Of a stretch of DNA of 64,000 bases, positions 33,193 to 43,247 are shown piece after piece. Source of the stretch: Rugalucina vietnamica (taxonomy: Eukaryota > Mollusca > Bivalvia > Lucinida > Lucinidae). Position 1 is the stretch's first letter, and every line of letters begins with the position of its first letter. The DNA lies in NCBI GenBank assembly GCA_964017185.1, contig OZ024878.1, positions 2,459,151-2,523,150 on the forward strand. The letters are read 5' to 3'. The notes beneath the pieces are model-generated. The model was not told the DNA's origin. It did no database searches and saw only the letters and a program-made list of their open reading frames with translations. A program made the translations under genes and the position numbers.

Positions 33193-33300
33193 CACGTGGT
33201 CAGTGCTTCCGAACTTGACCTTGTTGACGTCACGTGTGTGCCTTGACGTCACGTTGCGCGCTTTGTCACGTGAGCATGGAGAGCTTCTTTCTGATTGGCT
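33193..33300 (+). promoter_or_regulatory. CRE / E-box / CCAAT promoter-like cluster
   Basis: Two CRE palindromes TGACGTCA (33225-33232, 33244-33251), three CACGTG E-boxes (33193-33198, 33231-33236, 33267-33272) and an inverted CCAAT box (ATTGG, 33294-33298) lie in 106 bases, in a locally CpG-rich stretch, directly upstream of an ATG at 33317. This density is far above the AT-rich surroundings. TATA-less promoter of unknown target is the simplest reading. Confidence 0.55.
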
Positions 33301-33316
33301 TAGCGTCGCGTAAAAA

Positions 33317-33451
33317 ATGAGAGCAAACGAGCTAGCTGAATGTGTAAATCTCACAAAAATTATGGATTTTAAGCAGGAATTCAGAGACTTTTCTTATGGA
33401 ACATCACCTGGAGAGAACATTTATTATCTCTGTGAACAGTATGCGAAGTGA
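33317..33451 (+). CDS. Short ORF (44 codons), possible first exon or small peptide
   Basis: ATGAGAGCAAACGAGCTAGC opens MRANELAECVNLTKIMDF..., ending ...GENIYYLCEQYAK then TGA at 33449. Codon use looks more coding-like than the surrounding DNA. Sixteen bases downstream of the inverted CCAAT box. A donor GAA|GTGAGG at about 33447 just before the stop would let the exon continue, so this may be a transported first exon. No family recognised. Confidence 0.4.
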   Translation: MRANELAECVNLTKIMDFKQEFRDFSYGTSPGENIYYLCEQYAK

Positions 33452-34029
33452 GGGTGAGCGGGATATAGTTTTTCACAGTGAATTTCGGGTTTCAAAATTT
33501 GATGTGTAAAGTAAAACTATTTTTGACCGGTTAGTACACGCTTGGCACTGAGGCTGTATGACACATTCAGAATGCTTTTGTGTAAACATGCATGGAGATT
33601 GTAAATAACAGCTGAAGGTCTGAGTCTACACCCAATGAAGATGTTTTCATTTTCACTTGTCTAAAAAGTTATTATTTTATAGTCAGCGATAGCCAGCATC
33701 AACGGAATTGCGTATTTAAACGTACTAACTGAGATAAAAACATTATTTATGTTATCAATTTAAGCTCCGCACAATCTTTCCGCTTTTGAGGCTATCTAGA
33801 TTTGTGCAGAGACAGTTTAGTCTACTAGTTGATTTCTAAAGCCAATATGGACAGATATTGCTACATGTACTTCACGCTGTGTTAATACTATTTAATTCTT
33901 TCTGACGCCGGTCACAGAATGCCACGTGTCCATTTCTCGTAATTCAAATAGATTTTATGGAAATGAAATGTCAATGGGGCTTAATGCAATTGTCACCAGT
34001 AACAACACTTTTTTCCAATCCTCAGCACA

Positions 34030-34308
34030 CATCAGGAAAACATGGCCGTGCAATGAATACCCCCTTAAACCCCACTTTTATGTAGTAAAATTTGGGTTTA
34101 CAGGGGTATACCTATTTTTCTTATTTTTGCTCCAAAACATAGATTGTGGGTACTCGTTAGAACCGCATCGGCGAGGCGGTTCTAACGTGTACCCACAATC
34201 TATGTTTTGAGTAAAAATAAGAAAAATATCAACAATTTTATTCTGAAAATTTTCACTTTTTACAGCTTAAAAAATCTCTGTATATTACATGGGCGTGTTT
34301 TCGTAATG
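34030..34308 (+). repeat. Family C fold-back element in U3, complete copy
   Basis: CATCAGGAAAACATGGCCGT to GTTTTCGTAATG, hairpin arms CATAGATTGTGGGTACTCG and GAACCGC...GCGGTTC. U1 (CTCGCTACATGGGCGCG) and U4 (TTCGGCACATGCTCGCG) read through without it. Confidence 0.85.
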
Positions 34309-34619
34309 CATGAACGCGGTATTCCATCAGATAAGCAAAGCCATCGGATTTCAGATACTCGCTTCACAATGTCCAAAACTTTCGCCTAACCATACTCCGC
34401 CGATTTGAGCCGTTTTGTTAGACGAACAATGAACACTGAGCAGTTCATTGGTTTCGGTCGAATAACCATTTATTCATGTTTCAATCTATACTCAGACAGT
34501 GCCCATTTTTTGCCATCACCTCATGCTTTAGCCAGTTCTTTACTGAAATCAGTCGACATGTACTCATAGATCAGCGGTCTCAAATTTATTAAATCCATAT
34601 GAATACAAAATCCATCATC

Positions 34620-34914
34620 ATGAGTTGTTTTTGTTTTGTTTTCTTGTTTTCAATCAATTTCTGATTATTCTTCGGAGGTGTACATTGTGCACTCCGGGGC
34701 GTTTGCAGGATGAGCCTATATACATGAGGATATAACCTGTGTAGGGATCTTTAACCTGCACAGGGGATGACGAACCTGCACAAGGGGCCTCCAGTCTACG
34801 TCCCGATCCGAAGGACGGCGCACTCTGTTCATGTCATACCGCCGGCGGGGATCGAACCCGGGACCTCTATCTTCAATGGCTAGTGCGCTAACAACTGAGC
34901 TATCGCGCTTCGAC
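34620..34914 (-). repeat. tRNA-derived SINE
   Basis: On the minus strand the head has pol III box A (TAGCTCAGTTGTTAGCGC) and box B (GGTTCGATCCC; complement of 34850-34860), then a body (CCTTCGGATCGGGACGTAGA, CTGGAGGCCCC, CACAGGTTATATCCTCATG) and a tail of AACAAAAC units near 34625. The GGGACGT... body is reminiscent of molluscan SINE domains. Cloverleaf pairing of the head is incomplete, so it is not a functional tRNA gene. Confidence 0.75.
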
Positions 34915-34949
34915 TAAATTAAAGCCATATGGGTAAAACCAAAATAACG

Positions 34950-35410
34950 TATTCTCAGCAGCCGTAGATTTGAAAATATCGATTGATTCAATTGTCACAA
35001 TAACAATTCTACAACAAAACAACAATAGCTATTTGGTTGAAATTACGATTGTCAGCGAAAATGGTCCATTAGACTTGAAACTGAATCTTCTTAATGACTT
35101 TGTTTCAATCTGAAAGAACTGTATAATCAGCTAATGATTATAAAGGAGCACACGAAAATTCAAGCCAAACACAGAAAGCAGCAGGCTTACCATAACTTAA
35201 AATCAATGCCCGGACGTTTTCCTTACCTGGGGTGTCGATTACAAAACCTAGTAATGATCAATAAGTTACATGTATCACATGAAGTGTAAAAAAAGGCTAG
35301 AACATAATTTTATGTTGATAAAAGACCACCAAAGCTACCAAAAATGTGACAGAGGATATACTAAAGTATGTTTTTCGCTTTCGATATAGTCAGGATCTTA
35401 ATTTAGTTTA

Positions 35411-35458
<48 letters not shown>

Positions 35459-35640
35459 ATAGGTGACCGATTATTCGATAATTCGCGAACACGGATACAT
35501 AATGCAAAAAAACCTGCGAGTTTCCTAATGTTTACGGATGGTTTTACATGTACTTCGGACGCAACGTGCAGTGCCAATGTTATCAAAGAATAGGGAAACG
35601 TCAACTGCTTTGCCAACATTGTCAAAGCCATGTTTTTGTT
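34950..35640. other. U3 segment with GTCAGCGAAA block
   Basis: ACGATTGTCAGCGAAAATGG (35044) and ACTTGAAACTGAATCT (35073) recur at 43680-43730, showing that a U-derived block was copied there too. An AG microsatellite lies at 35413-35455. No gene. Confidence 0.4.
35413..35455. repeat. AG microsatellite
   Basis: About twenty tandem AG dinucleotides. Confidence 0.95.
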
Positions 35641-35649
35641 TTACGTTTT

Positions 35650-35910
35650 CTTTTTATCGACATTTGCCCTCCCACTCAATAGGCTTCAATGATTTTGTGA
35701 AGTGCGTTGCTTATTCATGTGTATAAAAACCACTATCATTTACTAGCGGAGTGCAAGCGGCAGTCTGCCGCACCCCATCATATCAACTGTCAACTTAACT
35801 ACCGAAAGACCTTAACATGTAATTAATTGATAATATGTCATGGAATTTCACGAAACTGCGAACTTTGAACAGGAGCTTGTCATAAGTGCTCCATACTAAT
35901 CAGAATGGGT
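35650..35910 (+). promoter_or_regulatory. Conserved TATA block, copy in U3
   Basis: TATAAAA at 35722-35728, ATTTACTAGCGGAGTGCAAG, GGCAGTCTGCCGCACCCCAT, ATG at 35840 in GTCATGGAATTTCACGAAAC. Frame MEFHETANFEQELV then a stop five codons later. Role inferred. Confidence 0.4.
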
Positions 35911-36437
35911 TCTCAGAAATATGTTTTAAAAGAAAACCCTTCAACTGATACCTAAGAATCATCACGTAAACATGCCCATGAAAAGTGTGCTCCCTTCAAC
36001 CCCGTTCTCTGTTGTGTTTTATCTCTCTGCTATACTCAATTGTTTGGATTGTCTGATTTCTTCATCCCCATTTCTTATCGCCAAACTCTTATAAAAGATA
36101 GATAAATCCTCCGTGGATTTGAACTGATTTTACATCTATTTTGTGCTCGAGTTCTTCACGCCTTGAATTTGATTGTTATTCGACACTGATGAGTTTAATA
36201 TGTGGAAAAATCTCATTTGTACGTTCAGTTATCTGACAGATGGCGCATGAGATATATTGGGAATATGGTAACAGTGGAAGGAAGAAATCACATTTCGGAT
36301 AGCATAATAAACCAGAAAGAATGTTTTAAAATAATTTCTGTCTGATACTAATTTTGGACCACATTCAACGCAATATGATATCATGATGGCTTAAGCATTC
36401 GAACAGCTTTTTGCAATTTCGTGAACATAACCGGATG

Positions 36438-39210
36438 AGAAAAAGTACAAGTAGGCAAAGATCAGTAAAAGACGCAATCAGAAAAAGATTCCCACGTCAA
36501 AAACCGAGGTGGGAAAAAACTAAATTAACAATCAGGTACTTATACCATGAAAACATATCGTAAGCCGAATGAGCAGCTATTTTCCCAATAGGCGGCCACG
36601 CAGTTACATAAACTTAACTAAAAATATGAAAACATACGTAAGGCGCCAACAGCATAAAAATTTTAAACACCAAACATAAAACTTTTACCACCACAGAAGT
36701 ATCGCCTTAGAACGATCAGTAACACAAAGTTACTGGCGGGCTTAAACCGGTTTTACATGGCCATAACCTCACCCTCAGTTTCTGCAGTGGTTCATAACAT
36801 TTAGTTAGTTCTTCGGTCCTCGTGGTGAATCTCTAACTAGTCAATGAATCATCAAGAACAAACAAATAAATCACGATAAACATCATGATGAATCAAAAAC
36901 CAGGACTCACAGATTGAGTAAGCTGCCCGACGATGAAGATCCCTGGGCGCCGAATAACCTACTAACTCCGGAGCAAAAGAAAAACACCAGTTGGACCCTG
37001 GTGGGCCAAGCAACAGACAAGAAGCTCCGGCCCCAACCAACTAAATGAATAGTTTTAAGGCGGGGCCATCATAGAGTCTGACGCCCGACCCACCGGCGTG
37101 CAATTAAAGAAGGCAGCGTAGTTATCAACCATGATTGGGTTAAAAACTAAGCATGCAGACTGTCGCATAACATTCAAGTTATAACCTGTACGTCTGTAAC
37201 GTGTTATGATTTTTCTGAACTGAAAAGAAAAATCATTACTTCCTATAAGTTTCTTAAATTTGTAAACCAAGTCACCATAAAATTCAGGTTCCGAAAGGCC
37301 CTCACTTAAAAGCGTCTTTAACCCAACATTATATTTGGAAATTAATTCATAGTGTCTACGAAAAAATTTAGAAAAGGTTTTTCGAAGTTTATGATACCGA
37401 TAGCCCTGTTGGAGAAGTTTGGCCGTTAAACATTTATTTCGAGCGTTGAAGTCTGTAACATGATTGCAGACTCTAGCAAACCTAATAAGTTGCGAAATGT
37501 ATATACCATAAGAAGCACGACGAGGAACGTCACCATCCAAAAACGGAAAATTTACTATATCAAAATCAAAGTCATCGCGCTTATCATAAATTTTAGAAGA
37601 AACAAATCCATTTGAAACAGAAAGATGTAGATCTAAAAAGGGGGCTTCGATATCTGAGATATTGGCTTTGTTCAACTGTAGTTCAGGTGGATAAATTTGA
37701 TTGACCATACCTTCAAAATAAGGGTTGTCAATGTTCAAAAGGTCATCGAGGTACCTAGAAGTGGAATTAAAAGCCTCGATGACATCAGCTTGATTATCAT
37801 GGTTAAGAGAATCCATGAAATCTCTTTCGTAGCAGTATTAAAATAAATCAGCTACGAGAGGTGCGCAATTTGTACCCATCGGAATTCCGACAATTTATCT
37901 GTATAACTTGGTCCCAAATCTAATATAAATATTATCCAGGAGATAGGATAAGGCGTCGCACACATTCTGACATGACCAAAGTGTATACCGACTTTGGTCA
38001 GAGGAAGTGAAAAAAGCCTTTCTGTCATTACATGCCAAATAAAGTGAACCGTAGTTTTTTAATGCCCTTTTGAAGGTCCACTCTATCAAATCCAGGAGTT
38101 TTTTCTTTAATTAGATTATGTGGTAATGTTGTATACAGAGTAGAAAATCATATGTGGACAACCTCGTCGCACGGAACCCTCTACACTTTAATTTACTGAG
38201 CACCTCGCCAGAATTTTTTATTGACCAAAACCAATTTTTATTTGAAGTTTCATACACTATCCCACAGAATCTTATAACATGAGATTTGATAGCAGTAAGA
38301 CAGGAAGTTAATAATTTAGAAATTTCAGTAGTAGAACAAGAGCTAGAATTTGCAATAAATCTAGCTTTGTATGGTCTTTTGTGAAGCTTAGGTAACCAGT
38401 GCATCGTAGGAAGTTTGTCTTTGCCCTCATTGACACAAACAGAAAACTTAACAGGTAAATCGTTTAGGTGAGCATTAACTACAGACATTTCATCAGTATC
38501 TGTCTCCAAATAAGCCCTGGTACCATCAAGCTCCTGTTTTAAGGTGTTAACGTAGTGAAGCCTACAAACGGCAACAACGTTATTTGCGGCTTTGTCTGCC
38601 GGAACCAAGACATACTTTCTATGAAATTCTTGGATACCCTGCTTCAAATGCCTAAATGACGATTTGGGTTTAGGAGATAAAAGATTAGTATTCTGTGAAT
38701 AAAACTTCATACGTTTATCCACGATAGTGAAGATACTTCTTTTCCATTCTTTAAGAGCATTATCCTCAACACCCTCTCGTTTACACCATCGATTACCGAA
38801 ATCATTCAATGCAGATGCAATCTCCTCTCTACATTTGTCGAAAATAATGTAGGAAGGGAATCTATATTTCGGACCTTTAGAAAAAATTTTGCGAATTCTA
38901 GAATCCGAAATTATTTTATTAGCTTTAAGTAAACTTTGAGGAACCGCAATAAACTAAATATTGTGAACCACTGCAGAAGATGAGGGTTAGGTTAGGGCCC
39001 TATCAAACCCGTTTAAGCTCCGCCAGTAGTTTTATAATACTGATCGTTCCAAGGCGATACTTCTGTTGTGGCTTACAATATGTTCTCTGAATAAACGAGG
39101 TGCACCTTGTAAGTACCTAATTGTCAATTTGGTTCTTTCCCACCTCCGTTTTTTTTTTGGTGTGAATGTATCTCTGATTGCTCCTTTTCCTGATCATTGC
39201 CTAACCTTTT
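36438..39210 (-). mobile_element. Penelope-like retroelement, family B copy 1, with inverted terminal repeats
   Basis: Minus-strand element. Its 3' terminal repeat (36441-36810) and 5' terminal repeat (38960-39210) are inverted copies: AAAAGTACAAGTAGGCAAAG at one end, TGATCATTGCCTAACCTTTT at the other, and GTGAACCACTGCAGAAGATG against the complement of 36780-36800. The 5' repeat has internal deletions. Between them lie a broken reverse transcriptase frame and a 3' UTR with GACCCACCGGCGTGCAATTA. Direct or inverted LTR-like ends are known for Penelope-like elements. No GIY-YIG endonuclease was recognised. Confidence 0.75.
37055..38941 (-). pseudogene. Reverse transcriptase of family B copy 1, broken by frame changes
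   Basis: Three segments in different frames: 38941-38111 (N-terminal part with KYVLVPADKAANN and LPKLHKRPYKARFIAN, matching the conserved PADK and PKxHK...R..v motifs of Penelope-type enzymes), 38089-37895 (central part), and 37816-37055 (253 codons). The palm motif GIPMGTNCAP spans the damaged junction at about 37860-37890; the catalytic YLDDLLNIDN is at about 37750. Thumb and C-terminal parts (FPFLDGDVPRRASYG, GYRYHKLRK, LSEPEFYGDLVYKF) are intact. At least one shift near 38110 and a stop or shift near 37890 make the copy inactive. Confidence 0.8.
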
Positions 39211-39255
39211 CATTAAGTTCGGGTTTACACAAAACAATTAGGCAGACCATGTCCG

Positions 39256-39452
39256 CATCATGATAACTTGTCCATGAAAAATATAATACCTTTAAACACC
39301 ACTGTTATTAATTAAGTAAAAACTGGGGTATACAAGGTTTGACCTATTTTTTCTTGTTTCTAATCCAAACATAGATTGAGGGTATTCATTAGAACCAGTA
39401 CGGCGAGGTGTTTCTAACATGTATCCACAATCTATGTTTTGAGCATAACTTT
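39256..39452 (+). repeat. Family C element, left part, split by family B copy 2
   Basis: CATCATGATAACTTGTCCAT, hairpin with ACATAGATTGAGGGTATTCA and TGTATCCACAATCTATGTT, breaking off after GAGCATAAC. The right part resumes at 40926. Confidence 0.65.
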
Positions 39453-40925
39453 TAAAAAGGTACAAGTAGGCAACGATCAGGAAAAGGCGCAATCAGAAAA
39501 AGATTCCCACTCCAAAAACCGAGGCGGGAAATAACCAAACTAACAATAAGATACTTATACCATGAATACATTTCGTAAGACGAATGAACTTACATAAACT
39601 TAACTAAAAATATGATAACATACATAAGGCGCCAACAGCACAAAAAATAAACACCAGGACAAAATAATAACAACCACAACAGAAGTATCGCCTTGGACCG
39701 ATCAGTAATATAAAATTACTGGCGGGCTTAAACCGGTTAAACAGGATCCTCACCCTCAGCTTCTGCAGTGATTCATAGCATTAAGTTAGTTGTTCGGTCC
39801 TCGTAGTGAATCTCTAACTAGTCAATGAATCATCATAGACAAACAAATAATAATGATAAACTGCATGATGAATCAAAAACGAGGACTCACAGAATGAGAA
39901 AGTTGCCCGACGATGGAGATCCCTGGGTACCCAATAACTTACTAACTCCGGAGCAAAAGAAAACCACCAGTTGAACCCCGGTGGGCCAAGCAACAGACAA
40001 GAAGCTCCGGCCCCAACCAACTAAAATGAATAGCTTTATGCCGGGGCAATCGTAGAGTCTGACGCACGACCCACCGGCGTGCAATTAATGAAGGCAGTAT
40101 AGTTATCAACCGTGATTGGATTAAAAACTAAGCATGCAGACTGTCGCATAACATTTAATGTATATCCTTATATCCTATACGTCTGTAACGCTTAATGATT
40201 TTTCTGAATTGAAAAGAAAACTCATTCCTTCTAACAAGTTTCTTAAATTTGTAAACCAAGTCACCATAAAATTATGGTTCCGAAAGGCCCTCATGTAAAA
40301 GGGTCTTTAGCCCAACATTAAATTTGAAAATCAGTTCATAGTGTCTGCAATAAAATTTAGACAAGGTTTTTCAAAGTGTATGATACCGATAACCCTGCTG
40401 GAGAAGTTTGGCTGTTAAACATTTATTTCATGCATTGAAGTCCGCAACATGATTGCAGACTCTAGCAAACCTTATTAGTTGTGAAATGTGTACGCCATAA
40501 GAAGCACGGCGAGGAACGTCACCATCCAAAAACGGAAAGTTTACTATATCAAAATCAAAATCGCGTTTATCATAAATTTTAGAAGAAACGAATCCATTTG
40601 CAATAGAAAGATGTAAGTCTAAAATGGGGCTTCAGTATAGTTCAGGGGTGGGGGTGGGGGTAAATTGTTTGACCGTGCCTTCAAAATAAGGATTGTCAAT
40701 GTTCAAAAGGTCATCGAGGTACCTAGAAGTGGAATTAAAGGCCTCGATAACACTCGCTTGATTGTCATGGTTAAGAGTATCCATGAAGTCTCTTTCGTAT
40801 CAGTATAAAAATAGATCAGCTATGATAGGGGCGCAATTTGTACCCATCGGGATTCCAACAATTTGTCTGTATAACTTGGTTCCAAATCTAATATAAATAT
40901 TATCCAGAAGATAGGATAAGGCATT
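39453..40925 (-). mobile_element. Family B retroelement copy 2, 5' truncated
   Basis: Minus-strand 3' end AAAAAGGTACAAGTAGGCAA at 39454, UTR (39740-40080), then the C-terminal half of the reverse transcriptase (about 40080-40925) with many small lesions and an in-frame G-rich insertion (GGGGTGGGGGTGGGGGT near 40648-40665). Inserted within a family C element (39256-39452 plus 40926-41011). Truncation at the 5' side is as expected for target-primed reverse transcription. Confidence 0.7.
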
Positions 40926-41011
40926 AAAAATACCAAAATTTGTCGAATGAGATTTTCATTCTTACAGCTGAAACAAATGTCTAAACATTGCATGGGCAAA
41001 ATTTCGTAATA
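40926..41011 (+). repeat. Family C element, right part
   Basis: AAAATACCAAAATTTGTCGA, CATTCTTACAGCTGAAAC, TTGCATGGGCAAAATTTCGT. Completes the split copy begun at 39256. Confidence 0.6.
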
Positions 41012-41270
41012 ATTGCCTACTTGTACCTTTTTAGAATCATCATATCGCAAAAGCAGAAATTTACAGGATTTTGTGCAATATTTTTTAACAAAGTCTTCGT
41101 TCAACATATGGGATTTTTAGTTGACTATGCATCACAGAAGTATTACGTGCCCCAAACAGTCATCAATTGAATAGAAGAACACGGCTCCTTGATAATCTTA
41201 CGATAAGTCATCTCAAGAAAAACAGGCGTTAACCCGATTGCTACTTATTTGTTTCTGTTCCTGTGTATGT

Positions 41271-41790
41271 AAAAGTTAAAGTAGGCAACGATCAAGAAAT
41301 TGCGCAATCAGAAAGAAATTCCTACTCCAAAAACTGAGGTGGGAAAAACCAAACCAACAATCAGGTACTTATACTAAGAAAATAAATTGTAAGCCGAATG
41401 GGCAGCCATCTTTCCAATAGGTGACCACTCAGCCAACCAGGCTTAACTAAAATATGAAAAGGTTCAAGTAGGCAATGATCAGGAAACGGCGCAATCAGAA
41501 AAAAATCCCACTCCAAAAACCGAAGTGGGAAAAACTATTAGTAAATTTACGATTAGATACTTGTACTAAGAAAACACATTGTAAGCCGAGTGGGCATCTA
41601 TTTCCCAATAGGCGGTCACTCAGTTACCCAAACCTAACTAAAATATGAAAACGCAAATATAAGCAAAAACAGCACAAACTTTCAACACTAAGACATAAAA
41701 CATTAGAACCACCACAGAAGTATTGCCTTGAAACGATTAGTCATATACAATAACTGGCGGGCTTAAATTGATTTTACATGGCCTGAAACA
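41271..41790 (-). repeat. Two tandem family B terminal repeats
   Basis: First partial repeat 41271-41455 (AAAGTTAAAGTAGGCAACGA ... GCTTAACTAAAATATG) is followed directly by a full one 41456-41790 (AAAAGGTTCAAGTAGGCAAT ... TTACATGGCC). Tandem partial copies are common for Penelope-like elements. Confidence 0.65.
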
Positions 41791-41829
41791 GATTCAGTTT
41801 AACATGTTTAAGACGATGTAAATGTCTCC

Positions 41830-42200
41830 GCTCTTCAGAAAAGAAATGCTGTGTATGATTTAAAATGAATAAGTACACTGTATCAAGTATATGTACGAAC
41901 GTACTTATCAACAAAATTGAATTAGGCTGTGAGATTGTCGATGGGATAATACATCAAGTATGTAAATGAATACTAGAGAAATAGTTCTTAAGTCGCAAAC
42001 ATGTCAGTGAAATGCTTAAGAAAATTATTGACTGCACATAATATTCTAAGATATTCTCCAAATTAAGAAGTGGATTTGTTGTGTGCATCTATTGTAAAGG
42101 AAGGTGGGGAATATTCATCATTGAATCTAATTCTCTGTAACTATACAGCATAATAGATTGGAAGCTATTTCAATATTGGATTTGTTGCAGATTATTTCCA
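41830..42200 (+). repeat. Diverged duplicate of 51690-52035
   Basis: AAATTGAATTAGGCTGTGAG, ATCAAGTATGTAAATGAATA, CTAGAGAAAT and AAGGAAGGTGGGGAATATTC each have a counterpart in order at 51.7-52.0 kb. No coding potential seen. Confidence 0.6.
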
Positions 42201-42229
42201 AATCGTATATAAACAGATATAACCACATT

Positions 42230-42650
42230 TTCTTCCTGCTGCGTTAATACCTTATAATGCCTACAAACGCCGGTCGCAGAATGTCACGTATCTAGAGTGC
42301 GTAATTCAAATAGAATTTATGGAAATCAAAATTGAGCCGCTTCATGACAAAATCAACAATGTTGTTTCCGAACAGGTCAGACTTTAACCGAGCTGTACAA
42401 GCACAGAAGATGGCTAAATACTGGAATTTGGGGATTAAGAAAGTGGAAGAATTAGACAGTCGGTGTTACGAAATTAAAAGCTGGTCTACACCTTTGTTTT
42501 CGCATATGCAAATTGTTAGTTTTTACATGACGCGTCTCAAATGTCAATAAGGCTTAATACTTTTGCCACTTTTCTGTTCTTCGGCACATGCTCGCGATAT
42601 TCTAATAGTTAAGCAAAGCAATCGGATTTCAGCCTCTCCCCACACTATGA
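42230..42650 (+). repeat. U4 fragment (part 1)
   Basis: GCTGCGTTAATACCTTATAA, CCTACAAACGCCGGTCGCAG, then after a family A insertion GTCAATAAGGCTTAATAC and GCACATGCTCGCGATATTC match U1-U3 in order. Confidence 0.65.
42331..42541 (-). repeat. Family A element in U4, diverged
   Basis: TTGAGCCGCTTCATGACAAA to ACATGACGCGTCTCAAA; the core palindrome is gone (CTGGTCTACACCTTTGTTTT). Confidence 0.55.
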
Positions 42651-42659
42651 AAAAAAGCT

Positions 42660-43200
42660 AAATTATTCACCAAGTCAAAGTGTTTTGAAAAACCCGAATT
42701 AGGATGAAGATATTATGCAAGATGCATTGATAAAATGATATTGTTCAGATTATAAGAATCTAAACTGAGTGTCAGCTAATGATCGATCAATTTGTCCCGA
42801 GGGTCACTATGACACCACTTGGCTGCACCGAGTCATACCAAAGTGTTGTCCAAGGAACATACATGTATACCTTTCAATCACTGTAAATTATATATTCTTG
42901 TATACCTTTAGGCGGTAAGACCACAGTCGAAAGTTTTCACGTCGTTGTGACGTGTGCTTTTAACAGCGAAATTATGCAAAATCATTTACAATTAATGTTA
43001 AACATACAAGTGATCATAAAGCCACAAAAATATTTCTAACCCTGGTCCAAAGCTTTGATTTACAGTTATTTCCGCTAATTATCGACCGAAATGGATACTG
43101 AGGTATCAGAACATTGGAAAAGTTTAGAAATTACATTTAATTTACCAAGATATTGAACATTCATATCTTGACAATGTATACTGTAATTGTACCATGTTGC
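42660..43200. other. No gene recognised
   Basis: AT-rich sequence between U4 fragments; no exon or repeat recognised. Confidence 0.35.
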
Positions 43201-43210
43201 CAAATCTGAA

Positions 43211-43247
43211 GGGTCACTGACAAGGCTTCGAAAACAAGATACGGCCC
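43211..43247 (+). ncRNA. Degenerate hammerhead-like motif
   Basis: GGGTCA CTGACAA ... GAAA ... TA CGGCCC keeps the order of the motifs at 13976 and 27970, but the core CTGANGA has become CTGACAA, stem II is too short and stem III no longer pairs. Followed by the family G tail (AAAGGATCTCAGTTTTTATT). A dead copy that supports a dispersed family. Confidence 0.45.

Larger units (their letters stand above)
33106..33627 (+). mobile_element. 522-bp insertion in U3 with promoter-like sequence and short ORF
   Basis: ACACCCAATG occurs at 33096-33105 and again at 33628-33637, flanking this segment. U1 (AAATCAAGTGAAGGTGTTTT, 22726) and U2 (AAATCCAGTGATGATGTTTT, 27683) pass through the site without it, so it is an insertion with a likely 10-bp target duplication. 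I see no terminal inverted repeats and no poly-A. A 9-11 bp duplication is typical of MULE-type transposition. The insert contains a CRE/E-box/CCAAT cluster and a 44-codon ORF. Confidence 0.6.
31074..35930 (+). repeat. Complex tandem unit U3
   Basis: GGCGCCGACAAAACAAATCC (31101), family A element, ATCGTACATTCTGTCTCATT (31717), family B remnant, TTGTCAGCGAAACAGCTTTG (32848), GACGCCGGTCACAGAATG (33904) and TATA block (35650-35910). Unit-specific insertions: promoter-like insert 33106-33627, family C 34030-34308, SINE 34620-34914. Confidence 0.75.

Noticed and set aside
33163..33354. Minus-strand ORF over the CRE cluster
   Set aside because: Overlaps the promoter-like elements, and the plus-strand ATG at 33317 has better context.
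34845..34914. Functional tRNA gene
   Set aside because: Box A and B match, but acceptor and T stems do not pair fully and a SINE body and tail follow.
35398..35631. Minus-strand ORF ending in Leu-Ser repeats
   Set aside because: The LSLSLS part is a translation of the AG microsatellite.
36852..40084. ORFs beginning MVGAGASCLLLGPPG and MHAGGSGVRLYD near 37.0, 40.0, 45.6 and 46.3 kb as a gene family
   Set aside because: They are frames through the family B 3' UTR and repeat just because the retroelement does.
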